64,000 bases of DNA from Trichomonas vaginalis G3 (Eukaryota > Parabasalia > Trichomonadida > Trichomonadidae), in the NCBI RefSeq assembly GCF_026262505.1, contig NC_067207.1:2736252-2800251 (forward strand). Reading direction: 5' to 3'. Both the position numbers and the translations under genes were made by a program. A model generated the notes under the pieces. That model saw only the letters and a program-made list of their open reading frames with translations. It had not been told where the DNA came from and did no database searches. Shown piece after piece: positions 60,898 to 64,000 of the stretch; position 1 is the first letter of the stretch, and each line of letters opens with the position of its first letter.

Positions 60898-61721
60898 CTA
60901 CTCTGCTTGTTTGAAGTTGTCAAAATACTCTGTTATTTTTTCTTTCAGTAGCGGTAAATCTTCTTTGAATGTAAGTATTGTACAACCTTTCATATCATAG
61001 TGTGTTTGAGGTAACGTATCTTGAACTATCTGTTTAACATCTTCATTCGGTGTCATTGAAATCGGTAAGTTTTCGCGATAGAACCAATTTCTGTCAGATT
61101 TGTAAATCTTAGCAAGGTCGTAAAAGCTTTTGTTGTTTCTTCTGACTAAATGCAACATAACCATATCTTGTCTTCTTCATTTTCCATCTCTTCAGTATAA
61201 ATCATATACTTATAGTTCTTTTCCTTACCTTTTGGTACCGAACGTGGTATTCTTTTCTGAATGTTTTTGTCTTTTGCTTCAATGACTTCATCTTTTGCTT
61301 CAAGCTTGTTCTCTAGCTCTTCACGTTCTTGTCTATGAATTTCGTCAAGAAGTCTGTAAATATACCAAGCATAACGAGGCGAAGCCCACATTGCAACAGC
61401 ATTTACTAAAAGTCTATGTACATACCAGCCTCTCAAACCATTTGGCAAATTTTGACGATTTTCATGTGTTTTATGCAAGGCCGAGAATTCTCGGTCTAGA
61501 GAAATTTCACTCAAAAGTTCTTGTGTGCTTTGGTTTCTGAACCAGTCGTCTGCGTGTTTAGTATCTGGAGCAAAACATGCTGTCAAAATACTTTGCATTT
61601 GGTACATGTCATCTTTGACCGAACGAATGAGACGTAACTGTTTGTTATACTGAACCCACTCATATTCTTCACTTATGGCTTCATGAACGATAGCAGTTGT
61701 TGTGTTCTCTGATGTTGACAT
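60898..61721 (-). pseudogene. KilA-N domain gene with DUF3627-like C-terminus
   Basis: From about 61,721 leftward. The KilA-N part has WFRNQSTQELLSEISLDREF, then GLRGWYVHRLLVNAVAMWAS, then PRYAWYIYRLLDEI. A coiled stretch follows (REELENKLEAKDEVIEAKDK), then a part resembling the DUF3627 domain that follows KilA-N/MSV199 in large DNA viruses. KilA-N binds DNA in phages and eukaryotic viruses. Broken in about one place. Confidence 0.75.
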
Positions 61722-61807
61722 ATCTGTCTTTACATACAAAATAAAAAAATTAAAAAAAATAAAATTAGCGTTATTTATTCTTGTATAAAAGACCAAAAAT
61801 AAACGCT

Positions 61808-62422
61808 TTACATGTATTTTTCAGCAACTTCGTCAAATAATTTTATAGCTTTAGCTATCTCATCTACTTCAAACGTTTCTTTACCTTTCGTGGGAGCACC
61901 ATACATTTTCTCAAACTTTTCAAGTAGTTCTGTTTCAGCAGCTCTCATATCGTTAACAAACGCAACCTTAACTCTATTGACTATACTGTCATATCTTTGA
62001 GTTATATTAAATGTTCTTCCTATCTTATATCTCTTTGTATTGAAGTCCTTCGGTTTCTGAACGATGTAAAGTAAGCCTTCACTGCAACGTTCCGTATCGA
62101 ATGAACCATATGTTATGAAATTATATCCAACAACTGGGTCAATCCAGAACAAAACTATTGGTATAAGACTTTTGTCGATGAGATATGTTCTTGTTCCATA
62201 GAATCTTACCGATATCATAAGCTCAGGATTTTTTGTCAAAATTTTCTGAGTAGAAGCATTTCTAACCCAGTCGTGGGATGTTTTCTTTTCAGATAGTGTT
62301 AAAATGTCTGACAAAGAATATTTCTTGTATTTCTTTGAGTATCTTACGTTTAAATCACCAATTCTAACCACTTTGGTCTCATTGTCTATCTTTTTAACTG
62401 TTTCAAACTCAGTGTTTGTCAT
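61808..62422 (-). CDS. KilA-N-like protein with T5orf172-type domain
   Basis: 204 aa, looks whole. The N-terminal half carries a KilA-N-like core (TSHDWVRNASTQKILTKNPE, then LIPIVLFWIDPVVGYNFITY). The C-terminal half is a T5orf172/MUG113-like module of the GIY-YIG superfamily: GLLYIVQKPKDFNTKRYKIG, then NDMRAAETELLEKFEKMYG and GKETFEVD. This fusion is known from large DNA viruses and phages. It is likely a DNA-binding regulator, perhaps with nuclease ancestry. It is adjacent to the other KilA-N gene on the same strand. Confidence 0.75.
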   Translation of the reverse strand: MTNTEFETVKKIDNETKVVRIGDLNVRYSKKYKKYSLSDILTLSEKKTSHDWVRNASTQKILTKNPELMISVRFYGTRTYLIDKSLIPIVLFWIDPVVGYNFITYGSFDTERCSEGLLYIVQKPKDFNTKRYKIGRTFNITQRYDSIVNRVKVAFVNDMRAAETELLEKFEKMYGAPTKGKETFEVDEIAKAIKLFDEVAEKYM

Positions 62423-62528
62423 TTCCTGTTCTTACATACAAAATAAAAAAATATATTTTAAAAAAACTAGCGTTATTTTATTTTGTATAAAAGATACAGT
62501 TATATCATGAAATTTGGTCATTTTTTTA

Positions 62529-63090
62529 CGATTTTCATGTGTTTTAGGCGACTACGGTTTTTAACGTACTCGAATTTTTCACGATTTTCATGAGTTTTAG
62601 GCGACCCCGGGAAAAGTCGGGGTCGCATTTTTTTACGATTTTCATAAGCGTAGTATATGGTAAACGTCATTTTTAGGCGTTCCTCGGTTTTCCTAGGGAC
62701 GCAATTTTTCACGATTTTCATAAGCGTAGTATATGGTAAACGTCATTTTTAGGCGACTACGGTTTTTAACGTACTCGCAATTTTTCACGATTTTCATAAG
62801 CGTAGTATATGGTAAACGCTATTTTTAGGCGACCAGGGTTTTTCACCTACTCGCAATTTTTTACGATTTTCATAAGCGTAGTATATGGTAAACGCTATTT
62901 TTTTGACGAAGTGCAAAAGTTCTCTTCGTAAAAATTTCACGATTTTCATAAGCGTTTTACATGGTAAACGCTATTTTTTTGACGAAGTGTTAAAGTTCAC
63001 TTCGTAAAAATTTCACGATTTTCATAAGCGTAGTATATGGTAAACGCTATTTTTTTGACGAAGTGCAAAAGTTCTCTTCGTCAAAAAAAC
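62529..63090. repeat. About eight repeats, mostly 76-77 bp, with variable hairpins
   Basis: A constant frame, ACGATTTTCATAAGCGTAGT then ATATGGTAAACG, recurs at about 62,529, 62,580, 62,635, 62,711, 62,787, 62,863, 62,939 and 63,016 (last steps 76-77 bp). Between constant parts lies a hairpin whose stem differs: GCGACCCCG/CGGGGTCGC near 62,600, GCGTTCCTCGG/CCTAGGGACGC near 62,675, GCGACTACG-type near 62,755, GCGACCAGG-type near 62,830, and GACGAAGTG/CACTTCGT-type in the last three. The constant part also pairs weakly (AGCGT/ACGCT). Confidence 0.85.
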
Positions 63091-63189
63091 AGTTATTTCA
63101 TGAAATTTGGTCATTTTTTTCAGCAAAAATATATTTTAGGTGTAACCAGGTCACCAGGTCACCAGGTCAACTAACATCTTTTTAAAATT

Positions 63190-63545
63190 ACTGACAACAT
63201 GACATTTTGACAACAGGGGCGAAAATTCATGTCTTACGTTTTTGAAGAACTGAAGTGTGCCTATGTGCCTATGTGCCTCGGTCATTTTAACTTCTCTTAA
63301 AATTACTGACAACATGACATTTTGACAACAACACAGGAAATAGACTTCTTCGTATATGTTTTGTCAAGACTTCTTCTTCGTAAATGTTTTGAAGAACTGA
63401 AGTGTGCCTATGTGCCTATGTGCCTCGGTCATTTTAACTTCTCTGAAAAAGTGTGACAACATGACATTTTGACAACAACACAAGAAAATGTCATGATTTC
63501 ATCGTATATGTTTTGTCAAGACTTCTTCTTCGTAAATCAGACAAA
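63190..63545. repeat. Direct repeats in the non-coding part of the element
   Basis: GACAACATGACATTTTGACA occurs three times (about 63,193, 63,309 and 63,452). GTGTGCCTATGTGCCTATGT followed by GCCTCGGTCATTTTAACTTC occurs at about 63,252 and 63,401. GACTTCTTCTTCGTAAAT occurs twice. Near 63,147 ACCAGGTC is repeated three times in tandem. No coding capacity. Confidence 0.8.
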
Positions 63546-63567
63546 AATATATTTCTACCATAAAGTT

Positions 63568-64000
63568 TTATAAGCGTTTTACATGGTATATGTTGTGATG
63601 GTTCATGACTTTAAACAGTTTTGTGGCTTCTATTTCTTCTTTTAGTACATCGAATTTTTTAACAATGCCGAAGGTTTCTTTATATTTCTTCTTGACATCT
63701 GATAGAAGGAAATCGTCAGCAGTTGGATAGTTTTTGTTCAGAAATGTCAACATGTCCATTTTATCCTCTGCTGGTTTCTCTTCTTCTTTCTTTAAGTCAG
63801 TGTAGTCTTTTCTCATACGTTCTATCTCTTTGACGGAGTAGTTATATTTCCTTGTTGCTGCTTTACATTTTGAACATTGTGGGTTCATTTTTGCGTTATA
63901 TTCTGAAACCTTACCTGCTAAAACAACTAAGGCGTAAATGGTTTTCTTTAACTCAAAGGCTGCTGGTTTTATTTGTCCGTTCCATACCTTACCTCTTCTA
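63568..64000 (-). CDS. Partial element gene, 5' end outside the window
   Basis: The minus-strand frame is open from its stop at 63568 to the window edge, so the true start lies to the right; an internal ATG at 63888 gives 106 residues (MNPQCSKCKAATRKYNYSV). A CxxC pair (CSKC) may be part of a zinc site. The rest is Lys/Glu-rich helix (KDYTDLKKEEEKPAEDK). Function not recognised. The residues read upstream of that ATG include AFELKKTIYALVVLAGKVSE, which looks like ordinary coding sequence. Confidence 0.6.
   Translation of the reverse strand, partial: RRGKVWNGQIKPAAFELKKTIYALVVLAGKVSEYNAKMNPQCSKCKAATRKYNYSVKEIERMRKDYTDLKKEEEKPAEDKMDMLTFLNKNYPTADDFLLSDVKKKYKETFGIVKKFDVLKEEIEATKLFKVMNHHNIYHVKRL

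Larger units (their letters stand above)
50156..64000. mobile_element. Polinton/Maverick-like element, fossil, open at the right edge
   Basis: At about 50,156 the base composition shifts from AT-rich host to a G/C-rich stretch with a hairpin (GGGGCTGCGCCCC), which I take as the left terminal region; no terminal repeat or target duplication could be confirmed. Parts seen: a small basic protein, a long structural-type coding region, a region resembling a major capsid protein, a penton-like protein, an SF3 helicase, an A32-type packaging ATPase, two KilA-N genes, hairpin-rich repeats and a partial gene at the edge. Protein-primed polymerase, integrase and protease, expected in a complete Polinton, are not in the window and may lie beyond it. 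The element is broken in roughly fifteen places, but several genes look whole, so it is probably young. Confidence 0.8.

Overview
The window comes from a trichomonad nucleus, most likely Trichomonas vaginalis. Four things point there. The DNA is AT-rich (roughly one third G+C) with dense intronless genes. Start codons often follow within about 5-30 bases of initiator-like TCACTT/TCATTT motifs, and in places M3 (AACGATA-like) and M5 (CCTTT) motifs known from T. vaginalis promoters. The gene content is typical: Myb proteins, ankyrin proteins with the trichomonad N-terminal domain, STE20 and CAMK-like kinases, PPP phosphatases. DNA transposons and a Maverick/Polinton-type element fill the gaps. 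No prokaryotic features (operons, Shine-Dalgarno sites), rRNA or convincing tRNA genes were seen.

Layout. 1-1572: tandem array of 122-bp units, each made of three hairpins. 2.2-4.2 kb: a 5'-truncated Myb gene and an intact Myb gene. 4.75-5.80 kb: a non-autonomous DNA transposon. 6.0-6.9 kb: a PP6/Sit4-type phosphatase. 7.26-8.31 kb: a TTAA-target MITE that landed two bases upstream of the start codon of a membrane phosphoglycerol-transferase/sulfatase-like gene, which also has a frameshift near its end. 10.7-15.2 kb: a large RNA-binding-like protein with about 17 RGGFGQP repeats. 17.3-18.9 kb: a decayed MULE transposase. 20-29.6 kb: an OB-fold protein, a ten-repeat ankyrin protein, a helical protein possibly of the SAPS family (PP6 partner), and a CPSF-A/DDB1/SF3b130-type propeller protein. 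29.9-31.3 kb: a MULE-like non-autonomous element full of hairpins, then a broken 5' copy of the ankyrin gene carrying a small GC-rich element. 32.5-47.0 kb: a block of host genes (a small Lys-rich protein, PP2A B56 subunit, bromodomain protein, a short coiled-coil protein, DNA polymerase delta small subunit, an ARM/HEAT karyopherin-like protein, a CAMK-like pseudokinase, a membrane glycosyltransferase-like protein and an OSR1/SPAK-like kinase), with a second MITE. 47.1-48.0 kb: another non-autonomous element whose core is five large hairpins; 48.26-49.31 kb: a third MITE. From about 50.15 kb to the right edge: a Polinton-like fossil with capsid-like genes, an SF3 helicase, a packaging ATPase, two KilA-N genes and hairpin-rich repeat tracts; it runs out of the window.

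The host genes make a loose signalling theme: a PP6 catalytic subunit, a possible PP6 partner and a PP2A B56 subunit, with two Ser/Thr kinases. The most striking non-genic pattern is a recurring design of serial hairpins in which the stem sequence changes while the fold is kept. It appears in the 122-bp array (one unit has its middle stem replaced base for base, length and loop position kept), in the 47.3-47.6 kb hairpin series, in the hairpin family inside the 29.9-31.3 kb element, and in the 76-bp repeats at 62.5-63.1 kb. This is the candidate for an undescribed system.
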